Below are positions 53,440 through 64,000 of a stretch of 64,000 nucleotides of DNA, piece after piece. Position 1 is the stretch's first letter. Every line of letters starts with the position of its first letter. The notes below the pieces were generated by a model that saw only the letters and a list, made by a program, of their open reading frames with translations, made no database searches and was not told the DNA's origin. The stretch comes from Paramecium tetraurelia (Eukaryota > Ciliophora > Oligohymenophorea > Peniculida > Parameciidae), in contig NW_001799041.1 of NCBI RefSeq assembly GCF_000165425.1, forward strand, positions 7,089-71,088, written 5' to 3'. Made by a program: the position numbers and the translations under genes.

Positions 53440-53803
53440 TCATTTTTACATCATTTCAATCCAATTCTCCTTACTTTTGAAGATTTTCCAATATTTCTTA
53501 TATTTAAAGAATTCCTTTATAAATGCATACCAAATTAAAGGTGAACAAAATTCACTTTGAGTTTCAAACCATAATTCAATTCTTGGGTTAATATGATACT
53601 TCAATAATCACACTTAGAAAAGCACTCACCTTTTCATTTAGAAACCATTCTCTAATATTTTGCATTTATTAACCATCTTGAGTTAGATTATCAATTTGGC
53701 ATATTTTATGCATTCCTCAAGGATCAATAACGGCTTTTGGCTCAAGTATCTTGTAGAGTGAATTCAAATCAAAGAATTTTCATTAAGATGAAGTTTCCCA
53801 CAT
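53440..53803 (-). pseudogene. Unknown protein gene with two in-frame TGAs
   Basis: The frame from ATG 53803 to TGA 53440-53442 with a 31-nt intron (53599-53629) reads as a real protein: NSLYKILEPKAVIDP, then NIREWFLNEK joined to YHINPRIELWFETQSEF and WYAFIKEFFKYKKYWKIF. TGAs at 53780-53782 and 53717-53719 interrupt it, in contexts where Trp would fit. No intron removes them. Most likely a decaying gene; unrecognised family. It is convergent with the trichocyst gene, stop to stop 37 bp. Confidence 0.5.
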
Positions 53804-54524
53804 AATTTCAATTTTTGTAGAATTAATATGTTATTTTTATTTATTTCCTTATATATATTTATTGTGTGCGTCATTAGATTATCTACTTTATTATTTCTAA
53901 TCAGATTTTTCATGAATAGCAATTTCTTTAATTAATCCAAGACTATTAATATTCTAAAAATTAAATTATTTTTCTTCTTATAAGTATTAAACTGAATTAA
54001 CAATCTAAACCCAAAACTATGTATTGGACTTAATAATCAGACTGGAATTTTCAATCTAATCTAAACAAAATACACATATAGAACTCAAGTATCAAATTGT
54101 TTAATAAAAAACTATTGTGTTAGCTAATAATAATTCAAATATATAATGGTTAATTAATCAAATATTTCAGCCTTATTTTTGATGTAATCTAGTTTTGTGA
54201 TATTTATTATAAATCTTAACCTATGAATTTCAGTAGTTTCCAAGATGTATTAATATAAACAAGAAATTTAAAAATATATTTAGAAACTACATATTTATTT
54301 ACTTATTGTCTATGAATAATTAAGATTTTTATGTGAGATTTTAGTTTAGTTGATGAAAATCCTTAATAAAAACAAGTGGATCCATTTTTCTATTAAGAGA
54401 AAGTCAAATAAAGTTAGAATCACTGAAGAATTATAAATAATAAAGTTGGATAAATATATTTTATTTGTATATAAAAGGGGGGTCGGGAGGGAAATATAAA
54501 TTTTATTATACATAAATAAAAATT
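53804..54524. other. Intergenic, with G-rich tract
   Basis: 721 bp, AT-rich, no supported frame. A 15-base G-rich tract at 54477-54491 lies 34 bp before the next ATG and stands out sharply. Confidence 0.55.
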
Positions 54525-55230
54525 ATGTTAACTTCGTCTATTGTGAGTGTCGATTCTAGCAAAGTATATAAACCAAAAGCCAGTCAAGTTGGGTTACTCT
54601 CTACTGCAATTAGCAAACTTGGTGATTCAAGCTTTGTATCAAAAAGCAGAGAGTCCACAAACATGTCTCCTGTTAGAATGAGATTATTTAGGGATTCTTC
54701 ACCTAAATAAACCAAGGGATTACAAGGAGTAGTAGTTGGAGAATATCAGTAAGATTATTAAATAAATATTTTTAGTGCTTTGACACCTACTCATATTGTG
54801 TTTAGTAGCATTCATAAAAGTACCTCCCCTCTGAGATCTGGTAGAAATTATAACGAATCACCTCAAAGAGCAAAGGTAAGATTAGATAGATTCAAAAATT
54901 GGGACTCAAAGTTAGGATTAGAACTCCAAATATAAAATACCAAATTCACACGTCTCAATAATGAATTAACCTATTTAAGTCATTAACCCCATCATCAGAC
55001 CACAAAATCAGCTATTTTCTTAGGCAGCAATTTAAGTAGATTAGGTGTTGGTGGAAACTAAAGTGATATTAGAGTTTTGACAGCCAAATTGAATTCCATT
55101 CCACCCTCATAAATTGGAACCTTTACTGCAGGGTAAGGAATATTATGTAATATTTTATAGTCATTCTCATGAGTTGTCTTCATTGCAATAATCGCTAAGC
55201 AGAATTATGAAATCGAGCCGACAGTATTGA
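54525..55230 (+). CDS. Hypothetical Ser-rich protein
   Basis: Spliced length is 225 residues with one 28-nt intron (55133-55160, GTA...TAG). Polar, Ser/Asn-rich; a short helix near LGLELQIQNTKFTRLNNELT. The C-terminus MKSSRQY is basic. No domain is recognised. It lies 38 bp upstream of the PB1 gene in the same direction. Confidence 0.72.
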
Positions 55231-55268
55231 ACAAAATTGATTATTATATTATATTAAAATAATATAAT

Positions 55269-55795
55269 ATGGACATTAAATTAATAACTTTTAGTGATAC
55301 ATTCATTATCTATAAGGAGATCTAAACGATATCAGACTTAAAGAAGGAAATCAAAAGAATTGGGATATAAACAAGGGATATCATTATTTAGTACCAAAGC
55401 TATTTCTACTTAAGCTTAGCTTTTATGATAATGATTCTGATAAAGTTGTGATAACACAGGATGAAGATCTTTAATATGCCTACCAGCAAAGCAAGGCTCT
55501 TAATAGACAAACAATCAAATTTTATGTTTATTACAAACTCAGTTAGCCTTAATACTAGCAAATGGGAACCCAGATCAAAATCTCAACATAATAGCCCTAA
55601 ATTGATTGGATAAATTAATCCTTCTAAAAGGAGAGCAGCTAATCAATCATTTATCATAATATATATAATAATAATTCCCCTTTAATTAGCAGAACCTCTA
55701 CAATTATAATTCCGAAGCAATCAAGAGAAGAAAAGTTGAAATTGGCAATTGATTCTTTCATCGATTAAATATTGAAAGATGAATATCATATATGA
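55269..55795 (+). CDS. PB1-domain protein
   Basis: Spliced length is 165 residues; one 29-nt intron (55391-55419) restores RDIIIYFYDNDSDKVVITQD. Residues 1-80 are PB1-like: IKLITFSDTFIIYKEIQTIS, an acidic OPCA-type segment DNDSDKVVITQDEDLQYAYQ and IKFYVYYKLS. The OPCA motif predicts binding to a basic PB1 partner; whether a Lys is present on the opposite face (type I/II) is not certain. The rest is Gln/Ser-rich. Confidence 0.72.
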
Positions 55796-55891
55796 TAATA
55801 TCTATATATATATATATTAATATAAATTAAAGTATTATTATAGAAAATTACCTTATTTATTATATAATGTACTTATGTATTGTTATATCAA

Positions 55892-56387
55892 TCATTTTCT
55901 GGCTGCTAAGGCAACTTGAGTTGCAATTCTATTTAAGTCTTATTATCCCTCTTTGGTAACAATTCTTGATCCCTTTTTCAAGAGTGATTTGTTATCCTTC
56001 TTTAAAACTTTAATGGCTTCCAATTATTGAAGCAAGTATCTGATGACTTTTCCAGATCCTGATTCGTGTTTGCCATTGTCATTGACTGAACCAAACATAT
56101 GAGTGAGATTTCCAACTCCCTGTTGTGTAAATTAAATATTAATACCCAGTGACCTCTGACATAAATTTTACGAGCAAGTGCTGCAGCTCTAACATACATC
56201 CAATCTTAGTCAATTGGTGAGATTTCTTTTCCAAGTCCAGTCTTGACAATTGAACCCCATTCTGGAATCTTGATCTTGTTATTTTTTTTCAAATATTCAG
56301 CATAAGCATGAATGAAATCTTATGCAGGTACGTCCTTTTAAGTTACATAGTTATTGATACTTTCACTGTGAAGAATGGTGCTGACAT
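55892..56387 (-). CDS. RPS19: 40S ribosomal protein eS19
   Basis: Spliced length is 147 residues. TVKDVPAQDFIHAYAEYLKK, PEWGSIVKTGLGKEISPIDQ, DWMYVRAAALARKIYVRG and the basic HESGSGKVIRYLLQQLEAIK with KGSRIVTKEGQQDLNRIA match eS19. Two introns of 26 nt (56335-56360 and 56120-56145). It is needed for 40S head formation and late pre-rRNA processing. Intact, with the higher GC expected of a highly expressed gene. Confidence 0.95.
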
Positions 56388-57063
56388 AATAAAAATTAAA
56401 TTATTTTTTGAATATTTGCAAGATTTTAATTCATAAATAAAAGTATTTAATCAATCATGCATAACATACATTCTATTTAGTGAGGACACCAGTCATATCA
56501 AGAATGAAAAATTCATAATCAAAGAATTCTGATTATGTGAGATAGCACTTCAATCATTAACTACTTTCTAATTAATTAAAATCATGTAACTCAATATTTA
56601 AATCAAAAAAAGCTTACAATTTGATTACACTAAAAATTTCTAAAATATTAATATTTATAATCCCATTAAGGATGGAGGATTAATTTGAAATGAATATCTT
56701 TGTTCTTGGAACAACAATATTTTACATTTTACCAAAAGTATCAACGAGTTTCAGTTATCTCAAGACGGAAAGATTACGGAAGCTTTTAATTAGGAGAAGG
56801 GTATACAATGTGAATGGATTATATGAATTGATTAATTTGATTAATTTAATGAGAGCGATAGAAGATTGATATAATAATTTAATTATAAAAATCTTAGATT
56901 ATTGGGGAGTGGATTGTTAGGTGAGACAATGGATGGAAGAAATGGGAACACAAAATCGGTGAGATGGTGTTAGTAATATTATAAGAAAATGGGGATAAAT
57001 ATTTATAAATTAATTACATACATAAGCATTTTTCGATCCGTTTTTAAAAACATTAATAAATAA
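56388..57063. other. Intergenic with a weak 65-codon ORF
   Basis: 676 bp between divergent genes. An ORF at 56672-56869 (plus) has a hydrophobic stretch (IFVLGTTIFYILPKV) and a basic tail, but nothing else supports it. The remainder shows nothing. Confidence 0.4.
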
Positions 57064-58255
57064 ATGCAAAAACTAGCTATCTTGACATTGGTTCTTGCTC
57101 TTGCAGCTGCCAAGTTTGTAGATACACATGCAAGTTTGGCTTAAATTGATGCCAATCCATTCGGAAATGTTGTATTGTCAGCCATCAAAGCCCACTTGTA
57201 AGCCTAATCACCAGCCAACGAAGTTAATATGTTATTGAACGGTGTTGCTGCTGGATTGTAATAAGATCAAAATGACCACGACCACGCTTTTGAAGTTGAT
57301 ACAACCACAAACAACAGAGTAAGAATATTAAACTATATAACAGATCGTTGAAGACTTAGAAAAGGAAATCTTGTATCACTAAAATCAAATCTCATCCAAC
57401 ACTTAATTGAGAGATGACACAATCGAAGCATTGGCTGTTTCTGAAGAAGACATCAGAGTTACAATTTCAGACATTGCAACAAATGAATAAACTTATGCTA
57501 GAGAAGAAGCCACAAGAAACTAATAACACGAAACCTTTGTTGCTAAGGTTGCTGCCATCGATGATGTTATTGAAGCTATTGATGATGCTGCCAAACTCAT
57601 CCAACATTTGAAGCTAAGTGCTTCATTTGTCTAAGTTAAATCAAAGTATGAAACAGTTCACAAGAGACTTACCGACAACACATCACACAGCCAACTCTTA
57701 CAAGTAAATTCTTTTCTTTCTATTATTCCACTTTTAGCCAGTCGTCGTTTGCTCTTACCGAATTAGCCACTCACGGAGTCAACCAAAAGGCCTTGACCAA
57801 GATTGCTTAATTATTGAGCGAAATCAGATAATAATTAGTCTCAGAAAAGGCTACCAAGACTGTATTTAATTAATCCAATTATTAAGGACGTTGAAGACAG
57901 ATAAGCTGCACACTGGGCTGAATTCAGCGTTCATTTGAGCAATGAACACACCAGATTGGTTGAAAGAAAAGCTTAATTGGAAGTCTAAATCTAAGAATAA
58001 AAGGATACCATTGAAGATGCTTAATCATGGATCGAATTCCACACCTTGGAATTAGAAAACAGTGAAGAGAGACTTGCTGGATAATAAGCATGGTATGCAG
58101 TCTAATCAGATATCTATGAGACCTAAACTGCTGAAAGGTAATATTTCATAATATCCTATTTTAGAGCTGCTTAAAATGAAATCGTTGATAGACTCTAAGA
58201 ACACATCAGTGAGAAATTATCAACCACCGCCCAATTCATCAGCAAAAGAAATTGA
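57064..58255 (+). CDS. Trichocyst matrix protein
   Basis: Spliced length is 358 residues. A signal peptide (MQKLAILTLVLALAAA) precedes helices: LEKEILYHQNQISSNTQLR, SDIATNEQTYAREEATRNQ, DVEDRQAAHWAEFSVHLSNE and IEFHTLELENSEERLAGQ. The region TELATHGVNQKALTKIAQLL is the usual central loop of the family. Introns of 25 (57319-57343), 38 (57704-57741), 25 (57862-57886) and 27 nt (58138-58164). The 38-nt one has two acceptors, TAG at 57737 and CAG at 57741; only the second keeps the frame. Stop to the next ATG is 20 bp. Confidence 0.88.
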
Positions 58256-58275
58256 TTTATTAAAATAAATAAATT

Positions 58276-58877
58276 ATGAACAATAGTTCTTTATGCATTT
58301 TATGTTTTCAGCAATCTAATATAACTAATACAGATCTCCCTGTTTGCTAGTCTTGCTTAAAACAACAAGCCTAAAACTTGGAGTAATTTGAAGATCAAAT
58401 TGACAAAATACATTAACAAGTAATTCCCCTTAATTACACAAGGATCAAGCAAAATAAGATGACTCTTCTTCCATCAGTGAAATCATACCACAGAAATTAT
58501 ATCTAGGAAACTACATCGCTGCAAAAAATAAAAACCTTTTGAAAAAATATTAGATAACTCATATCCTCATATGCGGAGATTTTCTCAAATAGAAATTCCC
58601 TGACGATTTCAAATATCATCAAATCATGATACAAGACTCCTTGAATCAATCTATCCTTGAATATCTTGATGAAACCTTCAATTTTATTGATTAGGCCCAA
58701 AACGTTTTTGTTCATTGTGCAGCTGGAATAAACAGATCTCCAGCCATAGTCTGCGCATACTTAATGAAAAAAAATAAGTGGAATTATGATCAAGCATTCC
58801 AGTTTGTAAAGGAAAGAAGATCTGTTGTAAACAAACAAACTAATTTTGCAAAATAATTAAATTTATATGAATATTGA
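58276..58877 (+). CDS. Dual-specificity protein phosphatase
   Basis: Spliced length is 192 residues; one 23-nt intron (58420-58442, GTA...AAG). A short N-terminal Cys pair region (CILCFQQSN, VCQSCL) may bind zinc. The phosphatase domain shows IIPQKLYLGNYIAAKNKN, ITHILICGD, the signature HCAAGINRSPAIVCAYL and VKERRSVVNKQTNF. The P-loop Cys and Arg and the general-acid Asp region (MIQDSLNQ) are present. It should act on phospho-Tyr/Ser/Thr. It starts 20 bp after the trichocyst gene. Just after its stop the same frame continues coding-like (next entry). Confidence 0.88.
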
Positions 58878-59157
58878 TTAACGTATCTAATAATTCAACC
58901 GAAATAAGAGATAATATAATTCATCCCTATTAACTTTCGATTTTCTCACTCTCTTTCCATTAATCAGCAATACATTAACTATATTGATCACTTATTCTAA
59001 CATACAAGCATTTGAATTTACTTTATCTTAACCAAATCAGAGGATGAAAAAAGATTATTACAATTATTTATCCATTTAAAATAATAGTTTAAATCGAACT
59101 TAAATCCCAATAATGAAGACTTATACTTTTCATATTTGAATTTATTTGAATGTATTT
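58878..59157 (+). pseudogene. Possible lost C-terminal extension of the phosphatase
   Basis: Directly after the stop (58875-58877) the same frame remains coding-like for 45 codons (IIQFIPINFRFSHSLSINQQ), meets TGA at 59013-59015, and continues with KSEDEKRLLQLFIHLKQQ and NEDLYFSYLNLFE. Both TGAs lie where Trp would fit. It may be an old C-terminal domain cut off by nonsense mutations, or chance. Confidence 0.35.
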
Positions 59158-59176
59158 AATAATATTTATATAAAAT

Positions 59177-59884
59177 TCATTTTCCTTTACAATAAGTGCA
59201 AATGAAGGATTCTATGTTTTAGACCTATTCTTCTGTCAACCCTTCACATTTTAGATGAATCCATTGATTACACATATCACAAAACACATATGGCAGATCA
59301 GGGTTTTGCGGTTTTTTACAATAGCAAACTTTTGGCCATTTACTTACCTCTGGCAGAAACTCTTCGCTTTTTGTGTTATAGAATGCTCTAGTAAAATATA
59401 CCGCATCCTTGAATTCATATTGTTCATAATCCTCGTAACTTAACACGAGAACTTTAGATTGTATTGCATCTACCAAAATTGCATGTTCTTCTTCTGTCAA
59501 AAACAATTCGGACATTCCCATATATTCTTTTTGTTCTTAATATTGTGATGCAATTTTGTCTTTGTTACAATAGAGGTTGATTATGACTAAAGGTAGTTCT
59601 TGGTCATTTTTCTGAGATTTTATGCTAATTATTTTTTTTATTGTTGCTATAAATTCAAAATTTTTGACATTTATGAGAATTGACTCTCCGGTCTTATAGA
59701 TTTCATCATTAAACTTGAGTTTCTCGTAAGTCAATGTATGTTGAGGTGCTTTTTCTGCTAATTTATACAATTTATCAAAGTTTTTAGCTATGGCCAATTA
59801 TTCTAAAGCGTCCTAACTGAATTCTTTGAAAGTGAATTTCCTTCCATTTCCTGGTTCATAATCTGGATCGTCTTGCGCTGACAT
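59177..59884 (-). CDS. BAH-PHD chromatin protein
   Basis: An intronless 235-residue frame. Residues about 55-180 look like a BAH domain (GESILINVKNFEFIATIKKI, ELFLTEEEHAIL, KVLVLSYEDYEQYEFKDAV, YFTRAFYN). Residues about 185-233 are a PHD finger: VCYCKKPQNPD, VFCDMCNQWIHLKCEGL and FICTYCKGK give the C4-H-C3 ligands. The Trp in QWIH fits an aromatic cage wall for methyl-lysine. BAH-PHD proteins read histone marks in repression or replication; it likely acts in the nucleus. The start follows a spacer with no upstream in-frame ATG. Confidence 0.85.
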
Positions 59885-59902
59885 TTTACTTATTTTAATT
59901 CA

Positions 59903-60202
59903 TCAAAGTATTAATGTAATCATAAATATATGAGAATAAAATCCTTTAAATTTTTGTGATCGCATAAATTTATCAGGCATTACATAATAACCAGTATAAA
60001 AAACCAATGATTTATATTTTTAGTTTTGAGGATTCAACCCATAGTCTAACATAGTAAAGTGTTTCATCCATAAGATTTGTTGAATGATTTATTTTAATAT
60101 TAAATTATTTTCTCCTAATTTTAATAAATATTCAAGTTGATTATCATATAAATTAACTGGAAATATAGATATGATAGATGGTATTTTATCATTGTAATTC
60201 AT
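59903..60202 (-). CDS. Hypothetical small protein
   Basis: A 99-residue intronless frame reading NDKIPSIISIFPVNLYDNQL, LEYLLKLGENNLILKQIIQQ and KSLVFYTGYYVMPDKFMR. It lies just upstream of the BAH-PHD gene on the same strand, 18 bp apart. Composition is coding-like. Not recognised. Confidence 0.55.
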
Positions 60203-60397
60203 TCAATCGAATATGAACTGAATGTGGTATGTATAATTGCAAATTTACATTTAAATTTGATGATTAAATATTCTTCGTATTTTGCTTGATTTAGTCATTG
60301 GGATTGATGATAAAATCTTAAAGTTGATTGGTAATGGCAATTAGGCAAAACAGATTAGGAATGATTTATATGTAAAGATTAAATTTTAATTAATTTA

Positions 60398-63300
60398 ATG
60401 AGTGATTTAGTGCAATTCAAAGAGTTAAGACAAAAGGGGATTGATGAGTTCCATACAAGTAATGACATGGTCTACAATATAATTTCGAAGAAGTAAAGCG
60501 TTTTAAATGTAAATGAGCAGATGGTTGGAAGAGTGGTTGGAGAGTAAAGAGAAAGACCATCCAATAGACAACTACTCTTGTGTGAATTCAGACTTACTTT
60601 AGTCGAAATCATCAACTATCTTTAAATATGATCCAATTCAAAGTCACATGTGGAATAAGATTATGCTACCAAATCTTTAAGAAGGAGTTGATTATGAAAT
60701 TTTAGATAAAGCATCTTGGGAATTCATAGCCAAAAAGTCCTAATATTTTTGATTATGTAGGTACCACACGACAGCCATAGAGCGAGATGCCACTATTGTA
60801 AACGGAAAGAAACAAGTGAATGTCAATCTTGTGCCTTTAAATTTCGGAGCCGTGTTTCCTTCTTCACTTCGCAAATACAATGGAGGAAAAACAGCCTCAC
60901 TCATTAAGGGGGACTAGTATGTATCAAGAACGTGCAAATTATAATCATTTATTGAATTATTGGCAAGCACTTTGTAAACAGTGTACGTAATTATCATTCA
61001 ATCATTAATAGTAGCGGCTATGAATTCCTCAGACGTGATGGAATCAGACTCTACAAAGCTCCAATTGGCATGACTATTTCAGAAATCGAAAAGCATATAT
61101 CTGAAGAAATTAAGAATCTTGGAACTTATGATGATGTCGTATTTGATTTCAAGGATGGCGATTATTTGGATCCAACCAAATATGAAACTATTGATGATTG
61201 TCAAATAGCACCAGGCTAAGTAATACTTGGTGATTTCAAAGAAGTCTAAAAAAATTGGGTCATTAAACATCCCTTTTTCCCAATGGAAGGAAAATGTGAA
61301 GGATGCTATAATTTCAAAGTGCTTCAGTTTCCATGTGAATGCAAAAAAGTTAGTTATTGTACAGAAGAGTGCAAAAAAAAGGATGAAGCATATCATTTAC
61401 CTAGATGTGAAAAGACAGATTCCGATGATGAGACTATGGATAAACTCTAAAGGATTGAAAAATCCATGGATGGCAAGGTCGGATTATAGAATCTAGGAAA
61501 TACTTGTTTTATGAATTCAGGAATCCAGTGTATTGGTAATACATTCCCAATAAGAGAATACTTGTTATCTAATCAATACAAACAGGATATCAATGAATTA
61601 AATACTTTGGGTACTAAAGGAGAATTAGCATAAAAGTTTGCCCACCTTTTAAGAAGAATGTGGTATGCTGAAAGAACACCTATACCTCCATTCTCACTTA
61701 AAAGAGCCATAGGAAAATTTTAACCCTAATTCCAAGGATTCCAATAGCATGACAGTTAAGAATTGATTACTTATTTATTGGATGGATTAAATGAAGATTT
61801 ATGTCGTATCAAATAGAAACCTTATGTGGAGAGAAAAGACTATGATGGTAGACCTGATTTCGAAGTTGCTAAGGAATCTTGGGAACAATTTAAGTTGAGG
61901 AATGATAGCATTATCGTTGACAATCTATATGGACAATATAAGAGTACTTTAAGATGTCCAAATTGCAATAAAATATCAATTACATTTGACCCATATTTGA
62001 TGGTTAACGTCAGTATACCTTAAAATACAACCAAAAAGTTAGAAATCCAATTCATAGATCCAAATTTATTGTGGGACTGTTAGACTCTTATCTACAACTA
62101 TGAAAAAACATAAGATCCTACACTTGGTTAAATTCTGCAATCTCCAGAGATTTAAGATAAAATCTAACAAATTAACCCAACCGATCTGATTTATATCTGT
62201 ACATCAGCTTACTAACATGATGATACAGATGAAAATGATAAAATGTCAAGTTTAAGGAAGAAATTGAAATACAAAAAGTTATACATCAGGAAGGCTTTGC
62301 AATCAGAACTCAATATTGAAAAAGACAATAAAATTTGTATAATGATACATGAATCCTTCAAGTAAAATGCTTAATATCAATGGAAGAGAGAAATTACTCC
62401 TGCTTTCAACTTCTATTTTGATAAAACCAAAACTACCCATGCTGACATACATAAATTTATCTTTGATATTCATGTTGGAGTCTTAGCCACATTTGAAGAC
62501 CTCCCCAAATATTAAGGCAACAATTGGAGCGAATATTATGAAGAGAATATATTAGACAAGGTTTATTATTTAGAATTCAAATCCAATTAAAATTGGTAAG
62601 TTGAGTGTGCTTATTGCAATGCCAAATCATGCAATGATTGTGTATGTGCATATGTTTAAGACACTTGTATTGAAAAATATATATAAAAAGAACCTAAATT
62701 AGAAATTGAAGTATTTGTAGTCTGGAAAAGAGGATTCAAATCAGCTAGCTCTGTTGATGAGTTATACAATGATTGGTTGAAACATCATCAAAGGAAATAA
62801 ACAGATGTTGAGGAATTGCCAAAATAATTAACTGATCAAGAACAAACATAAGAAGTTGTCGATGATGCAAAATAATAAGAAAACATATCTGATGAATAAT
62901 CTGCTTAGAAATAAAATTTCACTACATGTCTCGTACCTATTGAACCTGCAATACCAACAATCTAACCTACTAATGTTTAAGGTGCAACTGAAAAATCAAT
63001 GAAATTAACTGAATGTTTGAAATTCTCTGAGCAACCTGAATAACTAGATGAAGAAAATACTTGGTATTGTAATCAATGCAAAGATCATGTGTATTTTATC
63101 CATTTTAATCTATTAGCCGTGCTTTTAAAGTCATGGAAATCTATAAGACACCTAAAATATTGATATTCCATTTAAAGAGGTTCAAGAACTCCAATAAATT
63201 TTTCAAAAGCAAACTTGAAACCTTAATAGATTTTCCAATCGAAAATTTTGACATTAGAGAATTTGTTTAGAATCATCATTTACCATCTGATTTCGCTAAT

Positions 63301-63560
63301 GAAAATCCTCAAAATTCAAGTATTAAATTTAATTAAATTACGAGAAATCAATGATCCCTATTTATTATGATCTATACGCAATTTCTAATCATTTTGGAGG
63401 ATTGGGAGGTGGACATTACACAGCCTTTGCTAAAAACTACTATGATAACACATGGTATAATTTCGATGACAGTTCAGTGCATCCTATAAAAGAAGAATCT
63501 GTTAATTCAACATTAATTACAAGCGCAGCCTATGTATTATTTTATCGCAGAAGAGAATGA
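60398..63560 (+). CDS. Ubiquitin carboxyl-terminal hydrolase (DUSP, UBL, MYND and USP domains)
   Basis: About 1,009 residues. Domains in order: a DUSP domain ([19 protein letters not shown] and VNSDLLQSK); a UBL-like region (FEFLRRD-like [18 protein letters not shown]); a MYND zinc finger with [32 protein letters not shown]; and the USP core with Cys box [18 protein letters not shown] and His box [14 protein letters not shown], plus zinc ribbons ([19 protein letters not shown]). A long insert lies inside the catalytic domain, as in USP4/15. Introns of 28 (60493-60520), 24 (60737-60760), 29 (60983-61011), 26 (63091-63116) and 25 nt (63320-63344). One base too many remains, best placed in AAA just after the last intron (63345-63347). 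Catalytic residues are intact; it removes ubiquitin from substrates. Confidence 0.92.
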
Positions 63561-63650
63561 TATTCAAAAAGCAAAAATATAAATATATTTATATTAATAA
63601 ATTATATTCTAATCTGTCAATTAAAGTAACCATTAAAATAATAATAAATT

Positions 63651-63883
63651 TCAACTAGAATAAAACAGCCTATTCTATAAATTTATCTATGATAGTAGCT
63701 TTTCCCTATATAGAATAACTATAAAACTCTGATGACAACTATCTAAATTTTTAATTATCTGCCACTATTGCTTTTTCTCAGATACCTAATTCAAAAGATC
63801 TTTATTTCTTGGTTACTTTTTGGTTTCTACATTTCTTAAAGTTTAGATTTTGCCAAATGTTCAAGAAAATTGAGAATTTTCAT
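63651..63883 (-). CDS. Hypothetical small protein, probable 1-nt deletion
   Basis: ATG 63883 opens KILNFLEHLAKSKLQEMQ; a shift near a T4 run (or a 17-nt GTA...AAG segment, too short for a normal intron here) leads to NQVSEKKQQWQIIKNLDS, HQSFIVILYREKLLSQINLQ and TGA 63651-63653. The result is 71-77 residues, helical. Unrecognised. The last 117 bp of the window show nothing. Confidence 0.45.
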
Positions 63884-64000
63884 TCTAGTTATTTATTCAA
63901 TAGAGCGAAAGGAGAACAAAGAATTTAATAGTTATCAAATTATATCATATATATATGTTTATTATAAATCATCTGCTTTATTGGTATTAATCTATTATAT

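Noticed and set aside
63834-63850. 17-nt intron in the last small gene
   Set aside because: Shorter than the minimum seen elsewhere (20 nt); a one-base indel in the adjacent T-run is as likely.

Overview
The window reads as macronuclear DNA of a ciliate, most likely Paramecium. Nearly every long reading frame is rich in TAA and TAG read as glutamine and ends only at TGA. About 60 introns could be placed and nearly all are 20-32 nt with GTA...TAG ends. The sequence is very AT-rich, gaps between genes are often 20-50 bp, and three genes match the trichocyst matrix protein family. There is no sign of bacterial operons, CRISPR arrays or insertion sequences. Ordinary stop-to-stop ORFs shatter these genes, so genes here were rebuilt by hand with the ciliate code and tiny introns.

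Layout. 1-10,828 is the 3' part of a giant coiled-coil gene whose first 6.7 kb is five nearly identical 1,278-nt repeats plus a partial sixth. 10.8-19.7 kb holds a decayed ORF, eIF3f, tRNA-Glu, a SPRY protein, ribosomal eL24, a GYF protein and two damaged frames. 19.7-25.4 kb holds an aminopeptidase P, a small unknown, a broken EF-hand gene, IFT43 and epsilon-tubulin. 26.1-34.9 kb holds a kelch protein, a VAP-like tail-anchored protein, an unusual ubiquitin-like/vWA/E2 fusion, an unknown and an NDK-domain protein. 35.1-46.7 kb holds a Gln-rich repeat protein, a GTPBP1-like GTPase, a coiled-coil protein, a trichocyst matrix protein, a sperm-tail PG-rich repeat protein, MCM7 and two unknowns. 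46.7-58.9 kb holds a coiled-coil protein, a CDPK, a secreted Cys-rich protein, two more trichocyst proteins, a PB1 protein, ribosomal eS19 and a dual-specificity phosphatase. 59.2-63.9 kb holds a BAH-PHD protein, a DUSP/MYND ubiquitin protease and two small genes.

Themes. Many genes serve cilia and basal bodies (IFT43, epsilon-tubulin, PG-rich repeats, NDK, coiled coils), regulated secretion (trichocyst proteins, CDPK) or ubiquitin chemistry (fusion E2, USP). The most striking general feature is damage: single-base frameshifts in otherwise well-conserved genes (MCM7, GTPBP1-like, NDK, USP) and in the repeat array, and single in-frame TGAs in several less conserved frames. Two explanations are open: base-call or homopolymer errors in the assembly, or decay of duplicates after the whole-genome duplications known in Paramecium. 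The sequence alone cannot separate them.
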